Part shown: in pieces, positions 8,632 to 18,794 of the stretch
Numbering within the stretch: the first letter of the stretch is position 1
How the letters are laid out: each line of letters starts with the position of its first letter
Origin: Bacteroidetes bacterium UBA7662
Lineage (GTDB): Bacteria; Bacteroidota; Bacteroidia; UBA7662
Reading direction: 5' to 3'
Length of the DNA: 64,000 nt
NCBI GenBank assembly: GCA_002483345.1
Contig: DLHS01000014.1
Span: forward strand, 1-64,000
The notes under the pieces: model-generated
What the model was told of the DNA's origin: nothing
What the model saw: only the letters and a program-made list of their open reading frames with translations
Databases searched by the model: none
Translations under genes and position numbers: made by a program

Positions 8632-10602
8632 ATGGCAATCAAAAATGCAGGCGCAATCGGCGGAAAAGAGCGCGCCATTATCGAAAATATTACCCCCAAC
8701 ATCGATGGCGGGCGCTTCCCGGTGAAAAGGGTAGAAGGCGATACGCTGACTGTTCAGGCCGACATCTTAACCGACGGTCACGACAAGGTAAACGCCTGCC
8801 TGCTGTACCGCAAAGCCGGACTTAAAAAATGGGAAAGCAATCCCATGTTCTCACTCGGTGGAGAACGCTGGCAAGGCAGTTTTACGGTCGATAAAACAGG
8901 TTTGTGGGAATATACCGTACAAGCCTGGGTAGATCACCCCATCAGCTGGAATTACGATACCAAACGCAAAATTGAAGGCTGGCAGGAAGTAGGGGTAGAA
9001 TTGCAGCAAGGTGCCCTGCTGATAGAAGAGTTGCTGAAAAATGCCCCGAAAAAGGATCAGGCTGATCTGAAAAAGGTTGTTTCCATCTTCCGTAATCCCA
9101 AAAACTATGAACAGGCCACGCAAATGGTTATCGACAACCGTTTGATGCCTTATTTCCAGAAATACCCACTGATTCAGAACCCCAGCGTTTACGCGCCTTA
9201 TCTGCAACTCCGCGTCGACCGCAAAAAGGCCAGCTTCGGAGCCTGGTACGAGCTGTTTCCGCGCTCTACGGCCGACAAAGCCGGCAAACACGGCACTTTT
9301 AAAGATACCATCAAACAACTGCCCCGGCTCGCCGACCTGGGTATGGATGTGCTGTACCTGCCGCCTATTCATCCGATCGGGCTTGCCCACCGCAAAGGTA
9401 AAAACAACAGTACCACTGCTTTGCCCGATGAACCGGGTTGTCCCTGGGCCATCGGGGGTAAAGAAGGTGGACACAAGGATATTTTGCCTGAGCTTGGCAG
9501 TATTCAGGATTTCAGGGCGTTGGTGAAAGCTGCCAATGAGCATGGAATAGAAATAGCCCTCGATTACGCCCTGCAATGCTCCCCCGATCACCCCTACGTG
9601 AAAGAACACCCGCAATGGTTTAAATGGCGCCCGGATGGGACTGTACAGTATGCAGAAAACCCACCCAAAAAATACCAGGATGTACTGCCTATCAATTTCG
9701 AAACAGAAGATTGGGCCAATTTGTGGGAAGAACTGAAGTCGGTACTGCTGTACTGGATCGGCAATGGCGTCAAAATTTTCCGGGTAGATAATCCGCATAC
9801 CAAATCGTTCAGATTCTGGGAATGGGTGATTACAGAAGTACAACAACTGCATCCCGATGTGATTTTTCTGGCCGAAGCCTTTACCTCACCTGCGGTGATG
9901 AAATACCTGGCCAAGGCTGGTTTCACCCAGTCGTACACCTATTACAGCTGGCGGGAGAACAAACACGAGCTTATGCAGTATATGGAGGAGTTGACGAAAG
10001 GGGAGATGAAAGACTATTTCCGGCCTAATTTCTGGCCGAATACGCCTGATATCAATCCTTTTTATCTACAGAACGGACCTGAGCCCTTGTTTTTAACCCG
10101 CTTTTTTATGGCGGCTACGCTTTCTTCCTCCTATGGTTTTTACGGACCGGTGTATGAGTTTATGGCCAGTGAGCCCATGCCGGGCAAGGAAGAATACATC
10201 GATTCGGAGAAATACGAAGTACGTTTGTGGGACTGGAGTCGCAGCAACAAACTCACGGACCTGATTCGACGGGTAAACCGCATCCGAAGAGAAAACGCGG
10301 CGATGCAGCAAACCAATAACATCACATTCTGCAGGGTTGAAAACGACCAGTTACTGGCTTACCTCAAACGCGATGAAGCCACGCAGAATTTCCTTTTGTG
10401 CATCGTAAACCTTGACCCCAGGCAGTCGCAGCAGGGTTTTGTGAACCTGCCGTTATCGTTGGTCGGGTTGGTTCCCGAGGCGGCCTATATGGTCACCGAC
10501 CTGATTACCGGTGCCCGTTACGAATGGCGCGGGGAGTGGAATTTTGTGGATCTGAATCCCGATTTCCTGCCGGTTCATTGTTTCAGAATAGAAAAGTACT
10601 GA
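8632..10602 (+). CDS. glgE: Alpha-1,4-glucan:maltose-1-phosphate maltosyltransferase
   Basis: A 656-residue GH13_3 enzyme that transfers maltosyl units from maltose 1-phosphate to alpha-1,4-glucan. The N-terminal beta-sandwich (1-120) and helical insert precede the barrel. Barrel motifs match the family: IALDYALQCSPDHPYVKEH, nucleophile D386 in FRVDNPHTK, and general acid E415 in FLAEAF. The segment TYYSWRE following the acid residue is diagnostic for GlgE rather than ordinary amylase. It is the first gene of the glucan operon; the next gene starts one base after its stop. No trehalose synthase gene lies in the window, so the source of the maltose that feeds this route is not shown. Confidence 0.93.
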   Translation: MAIKNAGAIGGKERAIIENITPNIDGGRFPVKRVEGDTLTVQADILTDGHDKVNACLLYRKAGLKKWESNPMFSLGGERWQGSFTVDKTGLWEYTVQAWVDHPISWNYDTKRKIEGWQEVGVELQQGALLIEELLKNAPKKDQADLKKVVSIFRNPKNYEQATQMVIDNRLMPYFQKYPLIQNPSVYAPYLQLRVDRKKASFGAWYELFPRSTADKAGKHGTFKDTIKQLPRLADLGMDVLYLPPIHPIGLAHRKGKNNSTTALPDEPGCPWAIGGKEGGHKDILPELGSIQDFRALVKAANEHGIEIALDYALQCSPDHPYVKEHPQWFKWRPDGTVQYAENPPKKYQDVLPINFETEDWANLWEELKSVLLYWIGNGVKIFRVDNPHTKSFRFWEWVITEVQQLHPDVIFLAEAFTSPAVMKYLAKAGFTQSYTYYSWRENKHELMQYMEELTKGEMKDYFRPNFWPNTPDINPFYLQNGPEPLFLTRFFMAATLSSSYGFYGPVYEFMASEPMPGKEEYIDSEKYEVRLWDWSRSNKLTDLIRRVNRIRRENAAMQQTNNITFCRVENDQLLAYLKRDEATQNFLLCIVNLDPRQSQQGFVNLPLSLVGLVPEAAYMVTDLITGARYEWRGEWNFVDLNPDFLPVHCFRIEKY

Positions 10603-10603
10603 C

Positions 10604-12232
10604 ATGGAGAGGCAGGCGATGCTCATGGACATAAATACGGAGAACTGGCCCGGTTTTCTGGAGGAGCATGATTTTCGCGCCTTGTTTACAGCTGAGATAC
10701 TGCCTGCTTATCTCAAAAAGTGCCGCTGGTTTGCCGGCAAGGCCCGCAAACTGAAAGACATCCGCATCAAGGAAACCATTCGGTTTACCACCGGCGTGCA
10801 TACTGTTCTCATCCTCATCATCGATGCCTATTACCGCAGTGGTAAACTGGAGCAGTACCTGCTGCCGGTAGTCTGGACCGAACAGGAACCCGAATCTCCG
10901 GAGAAATCGGTGCTCTACCGGAACGAAAACGGCTATCTCGTGGATGCCATCTACGATGCCGCTTTCCGGGCAGGCATTTTCACGGCCATGTACCAGCAGA
11001 AAAAAATCAAGGATGGCCCCCACAAATTGATTTTCGAAAAGGGCAGCGCTTTTGAGCCATTTGATTTGAATCAGCCGGTCGCGTCTAAAGTCACCTCCTT
11101 TGATCAGAGCAATACCTCGCTTTTTTTCGGGGAACGTTATTTTTTCAAGTTCTACCGCAAATTGTTCCGGGATACCAATCCCGATCTGGAAGCCGTTCGT
11201 TTTTTGTGTGAGCAAGGCGGTTTTACGCATGTGCCCACCTATGCCGCGAGTATCAGCCTCAAAACCGGCAACCGGGCGGAGATTACCCTCGGCATGATGC
11301 AGAAAAGGGTGGAGAGCGAAGGAGAAGTATGGCACTGGCTGCAGGATGCCATGACCAGCTACCTGCGGTCGGGCGGCATACAGAAATTGCAGGCCTCCCA
11401 GGGAGGGGTAGATTGTCTCGCATTGGAAAATTTGCTGGAGGCAGCCGGCACTGCTGTAGCACAGCTGCCTGAAAAGGTGGTTAAAACAGTAGCCCTTCTG
11501 GGAAGACGTACCGCCGAAATGCACAATGCCCTGGCTACTACCACCCGCGACAAAAATTTTGCTGCCGTTTCTTTCGATCATGCCTATGCCATGTGGCTGT
11601 CGCACCACTTTGACCAGTTGCTGGAGAAACGCCAAACCCTGCTGGCCGATAATTACGGCAAATTGCAGGGACAGGCCCGGGAACTGGCCGATGGTTTCCG
11701 GCAAAATATAGACCTCATCCGAGAGTATTTTGAGTCGGTACAGAACCTCGATGCCCAAAGCCTCCGCATCCGCATCCACGGCGATTACCACCTGGGTCAG
11801 GTGCTCATCCACCAGGGCGATTTTATCATACTCGACTTTGAAGGAGAGCCTGAAAGCAGCATTACCGACCGTAAAGTGAGACATTCGCCCCTGAAAGATG
11901 TAGCAGGCATGATGCGTTCATTTCATTATGCAGCCTATGTGGCCCTGATCTTCGGACCTATGGCTCAATCGGGTGAAATCAACCTGGGTAACCGCGAAGA
12001 AATCGCCGAACGTTGGTATCAATGGATAGCCGCTACTTATCTTCACCATTATTTTAACACCATCGATCGTGTACGGTTTAAACTCACGGACCCGGCCGAA
12101 ACCAACCAATTGTTGCAGTTGCATCTGCTCGAAAAGGCGGTTTATGAGCTGGGTTACGAACTGAATGGCCGACCCGACTGGGTCATCATTCCGCTGCAGG
12201 GCATCCATCAAATTCTTCGAAAAATAGCCTAA
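10604..12232 (+). CDS. mak: Maltokinase (Pep2/Mak family)
   Basis: A 542-residue kinase predicted to phosphorylate maltose with ATP to maltose 1-phosphate, the donor for GlgE. The N-terminal cap carries KKCRWFAGKARK (about residues 38-49), a signature of maltokinases and of the kinase half of TreS-Pep2 fusions. The aminoglycoside-phosphotransferase-like core has the catalytic loop IHGDYHLGQVL (near residue 395) and the metal-binding ILDFEGEP. It directly follows glgE and precedes glgB by ten bases, so all three steps are co-expressed. Two further in-frame ATGs within the first eight codons leave the exact start uncertain. Confidence 0.9.
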   Translation: MERQAMLMDINTENWPGFLEEHDFRALFTAEILPAYLKKCRWFAGKARKLKDIRIKETIRFTTGVHTVLILIIDAYYRSGKLEQYLLPVVWTEQEPESPEKSVLYRNENGYLVDAIYDAAFRAGIFTAMYQQKKIKDGPHKLIFEKGSAFEPFDLNQPVASKVTSFDQSNTSLFFGERYFFKFYRKLFRDTNPDLEAVRFLCEQGGFTHVPTYAASISLKTGNRAEITLGMMQKRVESEGEVWHWLQDAMTSYLRSGGIQKLQASQGGVDCLALENLLEAAGTAVAQLPEKVVKTVALLGRRTAEMHNALATTTRDKNFAAVSFDHAYAMWLSHHFDQLLEKRQTLLADNYGKLQGQARELADGFRQNIDLIREYFESVQNLDAQSLRIRIHGDYHLGQVLIHQGDFIILDFEGEPESSITDRKVRHSPLKDVAGMMRSFHYAAYVALIFGPMAQSGEINLGNREEIAERWYQWIAATYLHHYFNTIDRVRFKLTDPAETNQLLQLHLLEKAVYELGYELNGRPDWVIIPLQGIHQILRKIA

Positions 12233-12242
12233 TACTACTGCC

Positions 12243-14417
12243 ATGGTTAAACAAACCACCCTTTTCACCGACTACGACATCCATCTTTTCAAAGCCGGCA
12301 AACACACACGGCTGTATGAAAAAATGGGTGCGCACCTTATGGAATTTGAAGGAGAAAAAGGCGTTTACTTCGCTGTCTGGGCACCCAATGCCCGGCGGGT
12401 GAGTGTGGTAGGCGATTTTAATTTCTGGTCGCCCGGCGCCGATGATCTCTTGACCCGCTGGGATGAGTCAGGTATCTGGGAAGGATTTATTCCCCACCTG
12501 GAGCAGGGCACCAAATACAAATACCACATTGAATCGAATGCAGGCGGTCCGCCGATGGAAAAGGGAGATCCGTTCGCTTTGCTGTGGGAAAGTCCGCCCA
12601 AAACCGCCTCGGTGATCTGGGACATCGCGTATAGCTGGAAAGACAAAAACTGGATGAAAACCAGGGGCGATCGCCAGAAGCTGGATCAACCTTTTTCAGT
12701 GTATGAAGTCCATCTGGGCTCCTGGCGGCGCAAACTGGAAGAAGGCGGCCGTTCGTTTTTGTATACCGAACTCGCCGATGAACTGGTTGGTTATGTCAAA
12801 CACATGAACTATACCCATGTGGAAATGCTGCCAGTGATGGAACATCCGTTTTTTGGCTCCTGGGGATATCAGATTACCGGTTATTTCGCCCCCAGTTCAC
12901 GTTTTGGAAGCCCGCAGGAGTTCATGTACCTCATCGAACGCTTCCATGCGGAAGGAATAGGCGTGATACTCGACTGGGTACCCTCTCACTTTCCGACAGA
13001 CGGACATGGCCTTGCTTTTTTCGACGGCACCCACCTGTACGAGCATGCTGATCCCAAAAAAGGGTATCATCCCGACTGGAAAAGTTACATTTTCAATTAC
13101 GACCGCAACGAAGTGCGCAGCTTTCTGCTGAGCAATGCTGTTTTCTGGTTAGATAAGTTTCACATCGACGGTTTACGGGTTGATGCCGTCGCTTCCATGT
13201 TGTACCTCGATTATTCGCGCAACGAAGGCGAGTGGATACCCAACGAATTTGGGGGAAGAGAAAACCTGGGCGCCATCTCGCTGCTGAAAGAGTTCAACGA
13301 AGTGGTTTACAAAGACTTTCCGGATATTCAGACCATCGCCGAAGAATCGACTGCCTGGCCACAGGTTTCCCGGCCTACCAGCGGAGGTGGTCTGGGTTTT
13401 GGCATGAAATGGATGATGGGCTGGATGCACGACACCCTGAAATATTTCAAGGAAGACCCGCTTTTCAGGCCTTTCCACCACGACAAGATTACTTTCAGCA
13501 TCATGTATGCTTTCAGTGAGAACTTCATGCTGCCCCTGTCGCACGACGAGGTAGTGCATGGTAAAGGCTCGCTGATTACTAAAATGCCCGGAGATGAATG
13601 GCAGAAATTCGCCAATCTGAGGCTGATGTTTGCTTATATGTATACCCATCCCGGTACCAAACTCAATTTTATGGGCAGTGAATTGGCCCAGGTGCGGGAG
13701 TGGAACCACGACAGCAGTGTAGACTGGCACCTGCTCGATTATGCCCCCAACAAAGGCATCAATGAGCTGGTAAGAGATTTAAACATCCTCTACAAAACAG
13801 AAAAGGCGCTGCACGAGCTACAGTTCGACGAAGCTGGTTTTGAATGGATAGATGGCTCCGACCGGACCAACAGCGTCATCACTTACCTGCGCAGGGCGAA
13901 AGACCCCGGGGAACAGTTGGTGATAGTGGCTAACCTCACACCGGTGGTGCGTCACAACTACCGTATAGGGGTGCCTGAGGAAGGTCAGTATGAGATGCTG
14001 TTCAACAGTGATGATCATAAATACTGGGGTAGTGGGGTAGGCAATGGCGGTTTAAAAACCGAGCCCACCCGTTACCACTGGAAAGACAATTCCCTGGTGC
14101 TTACACTGCCGCCTTTGGGTTTGCTCGTACTGAAAATCACCAGTAAAAAAGGTCTTTCTTCCAAAAAGGAAACGAAAGTAAAGAGCGAAAAACAAGCAAA
14201 AAAGGTGGTTACTAAAAAGGCGGCCTCCGAAAAGCCGGCCGCAGCGCCTGTGAAAACCAAATCCATCGCCCCGCCCCGGCCTGCGGCCAAGCCGGCCAAA
14301 GAAAAAGCCCCTGAAGCCACCAAAGCGACAGCAGGCTTGAAAAAGACAGCCTCCAAAGCAGCAACTGTAAAGTCTCCCGCAGCTGTAGCAGCCAAAACGC
14401 CGAAAAAGAAAGCCTGA
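12243..14417 (+). CDS. glgB: Glycogen branching enzyme with Lys/Ala-rich tail
   Basis: A 724-residue GH13_9 1,4-alpha-glucan branching enzyme. A CBM48-like N-terminal domain (GVYFAVWAPNARRVSVVGDF) precedes the barrel; the nucleophile is D314 in GLRVDAVAS and the acid/base is E367 in AEEST, followed by LPLSHDEVVHGKGSL. The enzyme proper ends near residue 633 with LPPLGLLVLKI. After it comes an extension of about 90 residues containing 26 Lys and 22 Ala with Pro, Thr and Ser, resembling a histone H1 tail; this is not part of normal GlgB. It may bind polyphosphate, nucleic acid or the granule surface, but no function is shown. Its stop overlaps the next start (TGATG). Confidence 0.94.
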   Translation: MVKQTTLFTDYDIHLFKAGKHTRLYEKMGAHLMEFEGEKGVYFAVWAPNARRVSVVGDFNFWSPGADDLLTRWDESGIWEGFIPHLEQGTKYKYHIESNAGGPPMEKGDPFALLWESPPKTASVIWDIAYSWKDKNWMKTRGDRQKLDQPFSVYEVHLGSWRRKLEEGGRSFLYTELADELVGYVKHMNYTHVEMLPVMEHPFFGSWGYQITGYFAPSSRFGSPQEFMYLIERFHAEGIGVILDWVPSHFPTDGHGLAFFDGTHLYEHADPKKGYHPDWKSYIFNYDRNEVRSFLLSNAVFWLDKFHIDGLRVDAVASMLYLDYSRNEGEWIPNEFGGRENLGAISLLKEFNEVVYKDFPDIQTIAEESTAWPQVSRPTSGGGLGFGMKWMMGWMHDTLKYFKEDPLFRPFHHDKITFSIMYAFSENFMLPLSHDEVVHGKGSLITKMPGDEWQKFANLRLMFAYMYTHPGTKLNFMGSELAQVREWNHDSSVDWHLLDYAPNKGINELVRDLNILYKTEKALHELQFDEAGFEWIDGSDRTNSVITYLRRAKDPGEQLVIVANLTPVVRHNYRIGVPEEGQYEMLFNSDDHKYWGSGVGNGGLKTEPTRYHWKDNSLVLTLPPLGLLVLKITSKKGLSSKKETKVKSEKQAKKVVTKKAASEKPAAAPVKTKSIAPPRPAAKPAKEKAPEATKATAGLKKTASKAATVKSPAAVAAKTPKKKA

Positions 14418-16291
14418 TGTTTAGACAGAAAATTACAGGGCGGCTGATAACGCTGCTTGCTATGTTGTGCGCTTCCAGCATGGTTCAGGCACAGGCCGTG
14501 AAGCCTGTTGAGCGGATAGAGCCTTTGCACTGGTATGTCGATATGGCTGAACCGGTCCTGCAATTGCTGGTTTACGGTAAAAATATAGGCCAGGCTACCT
14601 TGACTCTGACGGACTATCCGGGTGTTAAAATCAAACAACAGCAAACGGTAGCGAACCCGAATTACCTGTTTGTTGATCTGGAGATAGCACCGGGGACCCA
14701 TCCCGGTTTGCTGAAACTGAATTTCAGTCTTCAGAAGAAAAAAGTGCAATACCGCTACGAGCTGAAAGCCAGACGTTTCCCCGATAACAGGGTGAATGGC
14801 TTTCATCAGGGAGACCTGCTGTACCTCATCATGCCCGACCGCTTCGCGAACGGCAATCCCCAAAACGACAGCATGCCCGGGATGCGTGAAAACAAAATCG
14901 ACCGTAAAACCGACAACCGCCGGCACGGCGGCGATCTGGCCGGTATCCGCCGGAATCTGCCCTATGTGAAAGATTTGGGCATTACCACCCTCTGGCTGAA
15001 TCCGGTTCAGGAAAACAACCAGCCGCATGAATCCTACCACGGCTATGCCGTAACCGACTGGTACAAAGTAGACCCCCGTTTCGGTACCAATGCCGAATAT
15101 GTAGCGCTGGTGGAGGAGGCTCACCAAAAGGGGCTGAAAGTCATCATGGACCTGGTGCATAACCATGTGGGCGATCAACACTGGTTTATCCGCGATCTGC
15201 CCATGGCCGACTGGGTCAACCAATGGCCTTCGTTTACCCGCACCACTTATCGCGCCATCACCCATGTAGATCCCTATGCAGATGCGGCCGACCAGAAAAT
15301 CATGCGCGACGGCTGGTTCGACAACCACATGCCCGATCTGAACCAGCGCAATCCGCTGTTGGCAAAGTACCTCATTCAAAACAACATCTGGTGGGTAGAA
15401 TATGCCGGTCTGAATGGCTTCCGTCTCGATACCTATGCCTATCCCGATGAGGACTTCATGCGGGATTGTGTGGGTGCCATCCGCAAACAATACCCCGATA
15501 TCGGTGTGGTGGGAGAGGTATGGGTACAAACTGTAGCCGAATCGGCTTACTGGGCGGAGGGTAACCGTCTCCATGCGGAGCCGGCCACCAATCTTCCCGG
15601 GGTAACCGATTTCCCGCTGTACGATGCTGTCAGAGATGGCCTGAATGAGCCATTTGGATGGAATACCGGTCTGCGCCGCATCTACTATACTTTGGCTCAG
15701 GACGGGCTGTATGGGGATGCCTCAAAGAATGTCATTTTTCTGGATAACCACGATATATCACGTGCATGGGCAGTCTTTAAACAGGATATGGCGCACATGA
15801 AAATGGCCCATGTTATGTTGCTGACGATGCGGGGAATACCACAGTTGTATTATGGTTCAGAGTTGTTGTTTGGCAATTATGCCAATGGCGGCGGCACCAA
15901 TGTGCGTCAGGATATGCCAGGGGGCTGGCAGGGCGACAGTACAAATGTATTCACCGCCACCGGCCGCAGCCAGCAACAAAACGAGCTTTTTGATTACATC
16001 AGCCGCCTGGCGAGGTGGAGGCAAGGCAGCGATGCCATCCGCTTCGGGAAACTCACGCAGTTTGTGCCTGAAGACAATGTATACGTCTACTTCCGCCACA
16101 CAGAAAACAGCAGTGTGATGGTGGTTGTAAATGCCGACAAAACCGATAAAACACTCGATGCCAAACGTTTTGCGAGCCGTCTGAACGGTTTTAAGGGCGC
16201 CATGGATGTTGTCAGCGGACAGTATACCGTTGATTTGAACAAACTGCGCATACCGGCCAAAACAGCCCTGGTGCTCGATCTTCAAAAATGA
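14417..16291 (+). CDS. Exported GH13 alpha-amylase family enzyme (cyclomaltodextrinase/neopullulanase-like)
   Basis: A 624-residue glycoside hydrolase. Residues 1-26 form a signal peptide ending at VQAQA. An Ig-like N-terminal domain (about 30-125) corresponds to the N-domain of Bacteroidota cyclomaltodextrinase/neopullulanase-like enzymes. The GH13 barrel starts at LLYLIMPDRFANGNP and has VMDLVHNHVG, nucleophile D338 (GFRLDTYAYP), acid/base E367 (VVGEVWVQ) and FLDNHDISR. It probably acts in the periplasm on maltodextrins, in contrast to the cytoplasmic GlgE, kinase and GlgB encoded with it. Products would be maltose or glucose, which could supply maltokinase after uptake (inference). Confidence 0.88.
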   Translation: MFRQKITGRLITLLAMLCASSMVQAQAVKPVERIEPLHWYVDMAEPVLQLLVYGKNIGQATLTLTDYPGVKIKQQQTVANPNYLFVDLEIAPGTHPGLLKLNFSLQKKKVQYRYELKARRFPDNRVNGFHQGDLLYLIMPDRFANGNPQNDSMPGMRENKIDRKTDNRRHGGDLAGIRRNLPYVKDLGITTLWLNPVQENNQPHESYHGYAVTDWYKVDPRFGTNAEYVALVEEAHQKGLKVIMDLVHNHVGDQHWFIRDLPMADWVNQWPSFTRTTYRAITHVDPYADAADQKIMRDGWFDNHMPDLNQRNPLLAKYLIQNNIWWVEYAGLNGFRLDTYAYPDEDFMRDCVGAIRKQYPDIGVVGEVWVQTVAESAYWAEGNRLHAEPATNLPGVTDFPLYDAVRDGLNEPFGWNTGLRRIYYTLAQDGLYGDASKNVIFLDNHDISRAWAVFKQDMAHMKMAHVMLLTMRGIPQLYYGSELLFGNYANGGGTNVRQDMPGGWQGDSTNVFTATGRSQQQNELFDYISRLARWRQGSDAIRFGKLTQFVPEDNVYVYFRHTENSSVMVVVNADKTDKTLDAKRFASRLNGFKGAMDVVSGQYTVDLNKLRIPAKTALVLDLQK

Positions 16292-18723
16292 AAACTGGAA
16301 AACGATACATCTGCATTCACGGGCACTTTTACCAGCCACCCCGTGAAAATGCCTGGCTGGAGGAGATAGAAATACAGGATTCAGCTTATCCGTACCACGA
16401 CTGGAACGAGCGGATTACGGCTGAATGTTATGGTCCCAACAGCGTCAGCCGGATGTTGAATGGCAGCGGCAAAATTGTCGATATCATTAACAATTACACG
16501 AAAATGAGCTTCAATTTTGGCCCGACCCTGCTCAGCTGGATGGAGGCCAAATCTCCGGAGGTATATGCCGCCATTCTGGAAGCCGATCGTCAGAGTATTG
16601 ATTTGCATGGTGGTCATGGTTCAGCCATCGCGCAGGTGTACAACCACCTCATCATGCCCCTCGCCAACCGCCGCGACAAGCAAACCCAGGTGATCTGGGG
16701 TCTGCGCGATTTCGAAAAACGATTTAACCGCAAAGCCGAAGGCATGTGGCTGGCCGAAACGGCTGTAGATACAGAGACGCTGGAAATACTGGCCGAGCAG
16801 GGTGTCGCCTTCACCATATTGGCGCCCCGCCAGGCCAAAGCAGTGCGCAAAACCGGCGAAGAAACCTGGCATGCGGTTCAGGAAGATAACCTGGATACCC
16901 TGCAGCACTACCGCTGTGTTTTACCTTCCGGGAAGTCGATTACCCTCTTTTTCTACAATGGCCGGGTATCCCAGAAAGTAGCCTTCGAAGGCCTGCTGAA
17001 AGATGGCCGTACCATGGCCGACGCCCTCACCGAAGCCTTCGACCCAGGCAGGGAAGGCCCTCAATTAGTACACATCGCCACCGACGGGGAGAGTTACGGT
17101 CACCACCACCGTTATGGTGAGATGGCCCTGACCTTCTGCATGCGCTACATCGAAAGCAACCAACTGGCGGAAATCACCAACTATGCCCGCTATGCGGCCG
17201 AAATAACCCCTGAATTTGAAGTGCAGATACAGGAAAACACCTCCTGGAGCTGTTATCACGGGGTAGAACGCTGGAAATCGGATTGCGGCTGCAATACCGG
17301 AAAACCCGGCACCCAACAGCAGTGGCGGCAACCACTGCGCGAAGCCCTTGATTGGCTTCGTGACCAGCTGACGGCAGAGTACGAAAGTCAGATGTCGATT
17401 TTTACCCCTGATATCTGGAAAATCCGCAACGACTATATCAACGTAATCCTTGACAGGGGCCCTGAAAACATAGCTGTTTTTCTGAACAACCACCTCTATT
17501 TCGAGGTAGATGGTCAGCGCCGCACCAAAGTGCTGCGGATGCTCGAAATGATGCGGCAGTGCCAGCTCATGTACACCAGCTGCGGTTGGTTTTTCGATGA
17601 GATATCAGGCATCGAAACCTTACAGATACTCCAGTATGCCAACCGGGCCATACAGATTGCCGAAACGGAATCGAATTTATCGCTCGACGAGCCTTTCCGG
17701 GCCATTCTGACCCGGGCACCTTCCAATGAGCCGGCGCATGAAAACGGGGGACGCATTTATGAGGAAATCATCAAACCCGGTCGTTTATCGCTGACTAAGG
17801 TGGGGATGCATTATGTGGTTAATGCCTTGTTTGCCGATAATCCTGAGAAGTTGTATGTGATGTCGTTTGGTTTTGAAAGCGATTTTTTTGAGCGGATGGA
17901 AGCCGGTTTGCACCGCCTGGCCATCGGTCGGACGACTATCCGGAGTAAAATCACCTGTTCGGAGAAACACTTCTCCTTCGCGGTCATTTACCTGGGTCAG
18001 CACCACATCATAGGCAGTGCCTCCGATAATCTGCCTGAATCCGTATTTAATCGCCTGTACGAAGAGCTGCGTACCGCCTTCCATGAAGGGAATCTGGCCG
18101 AAGTTATTCACCTCATTACCCAGCATTTCGGGTCGGATACCTTCTCTTTCTGGCAGTTGTTCAAGGATGAACAGAAAAAAGTGCTGAACCGGCTGGTCAA
18201 TCAGGAAACCGAGCAGGCGGAGGTAGCCATGCGGGCGGTTTACGACCGCAACTACAACCTCATGAATGTGCTCAAGCGGGTGAATATTCCCATGCCCATG
18301 TTGTTTCGTAAAAACCTGGAGCTGGTAATCAACAACCAGCTCCGCAAGTTTTTCCAGCATCCCGATGCCCGTGCGGTTGAGCTGAAAAGGCTGACAGAAG
18401 AAGTAAACAAATGGCAGATACCGATAGAGAAAGAGGTACTCGCTTTTGTCGCCACCGAGAAGCTCAACGAGATGTTAGCTGATTTCGCGGACCACCCCGA
18501 CCAACTTGCTGCTATCATCAATCTGTACCAGATACTGCAACACCTGAACGAACTGGGTATAGAACCCGACTTATGGAAACTGCAGAACCTCTGCTTTCAG
18601 ATCGGTAAAACCCACCTGCACCACTGGCAGGGCGAAGATCCACAGGTTAAGGAACTGCGCTGGTTTTACGACCGCCTGGCACAACGGTTGAACATTAGCC
18701 TGGAGTTGGTAGCAGTATCCTGA
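16288..18723 (+). CDS. GH57 family protein with DUF3536 domain
   Basis: An 811-residue protein with no signal peptide, starting MKTGKRYICIHGHFYQPPRE, the typical opening of the GH57/DUF3536 family. The GH57 half has the likely nucleophile E157 in GMWLAET and the likely acid D266 in IATDGESYGHHH. The C-terminal half, from about residue 330, matches the DUF3536 layout with WKSDCGCNTG. GH57 enzymes act on alpha-glucans (amylases, glucanotransferases, branching enzymes); the specificity of this subfamily is not established. Its ATG overlaps the preceding stop by four bases (ATGA). It closes the five-gene glucan operon. Confidence 0.88.
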   Translation: MKTGKRYICIHGHFYQPPRENAWLEEIEIQDSAYPYHDWNERITAECYGPNSVSRMLNGSGKIVDIINNYTKMSFNFGPTLLSWMEAKSPEVYAAILEADRQSIDLHGGHGSAIAQVYNHLIMPLANRRDKQTQVIWGLRDFEKRFNRKAEGMWLAETAVDTETLEILAEQGVAFTILAPRQAKAVRKTGEETWHAVQEDNLDTLQHYRCVLPSGKSITLFFYNGRVSQKVAFEGLLKDGRTMADALTEAFDPGREGPQLVHIATDGESYGHHHRYGEMALTFCMRYIESNQLAEITNYARYAAEITPEFEVQIQENTSWSCYHGVERWKSDCGCNTGKPGTQQQWRQPLREALDWLRDQLTAEYESQMSIFTPDIWKIRNDYINVILDRGPENIAVFLNNHLYFEVDGQRRTKVLRMLEMMRQCQLMYTSCGWFFDEISGIETLQILQYANRAIQIAETESNLSLDEPFRAILTRAPSNEPAHENGGRIYEEIIKPGRLSLTKVGMHYVVNALFADNPEKLYVMSFGFESDFFERMEAGLHRLAIGRTTIRSKITCSEKHFSFAVIYLGQHHIIGSASDNLPESVFNRLYEELRTAFHEGNLAEVIHLITQHFGSDTFSFWQLFKDEQKKVLNRLVNQETEQAEVAMRAVYDRNYNLMNVLKRVNIPMPMLFRKNLELVINNQLRKFFQHPDARAVELKRLTEEVNKWQIPIEKEVLAFVATEKLNEMLADFADHPDQLAAIINLYQILQHLNELGIEPDLWKLQNLCFQIGKTHLHHWQGEDPQVKELRWFYDRLAQRLNISLELVAVS

Positions 18724-18794
18724 TCCGACAGCTTGCAGTCAAATGTCAATCTGTCCGGTGCTGAAATTGATAAACAAATTCGGACACTGACTTG

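Noticed and set aside
8851..9852. A 333-codon minus-strand frame
   Set aside because: Antisense to glgE, which has the complete GH13 active site.
10583..11884. A 433-codon minus-strand frame
   Set aside because: Antisense to the maltokinase gene, no recognisable domain.
14072..15574. A 500-codon open frame on the minus strand
   Set aside because: It lies antisense to glgB and the GH13 gene, both with full motifs on the plus strand, and its translation shows no domain. It is a by-product of codon bias.
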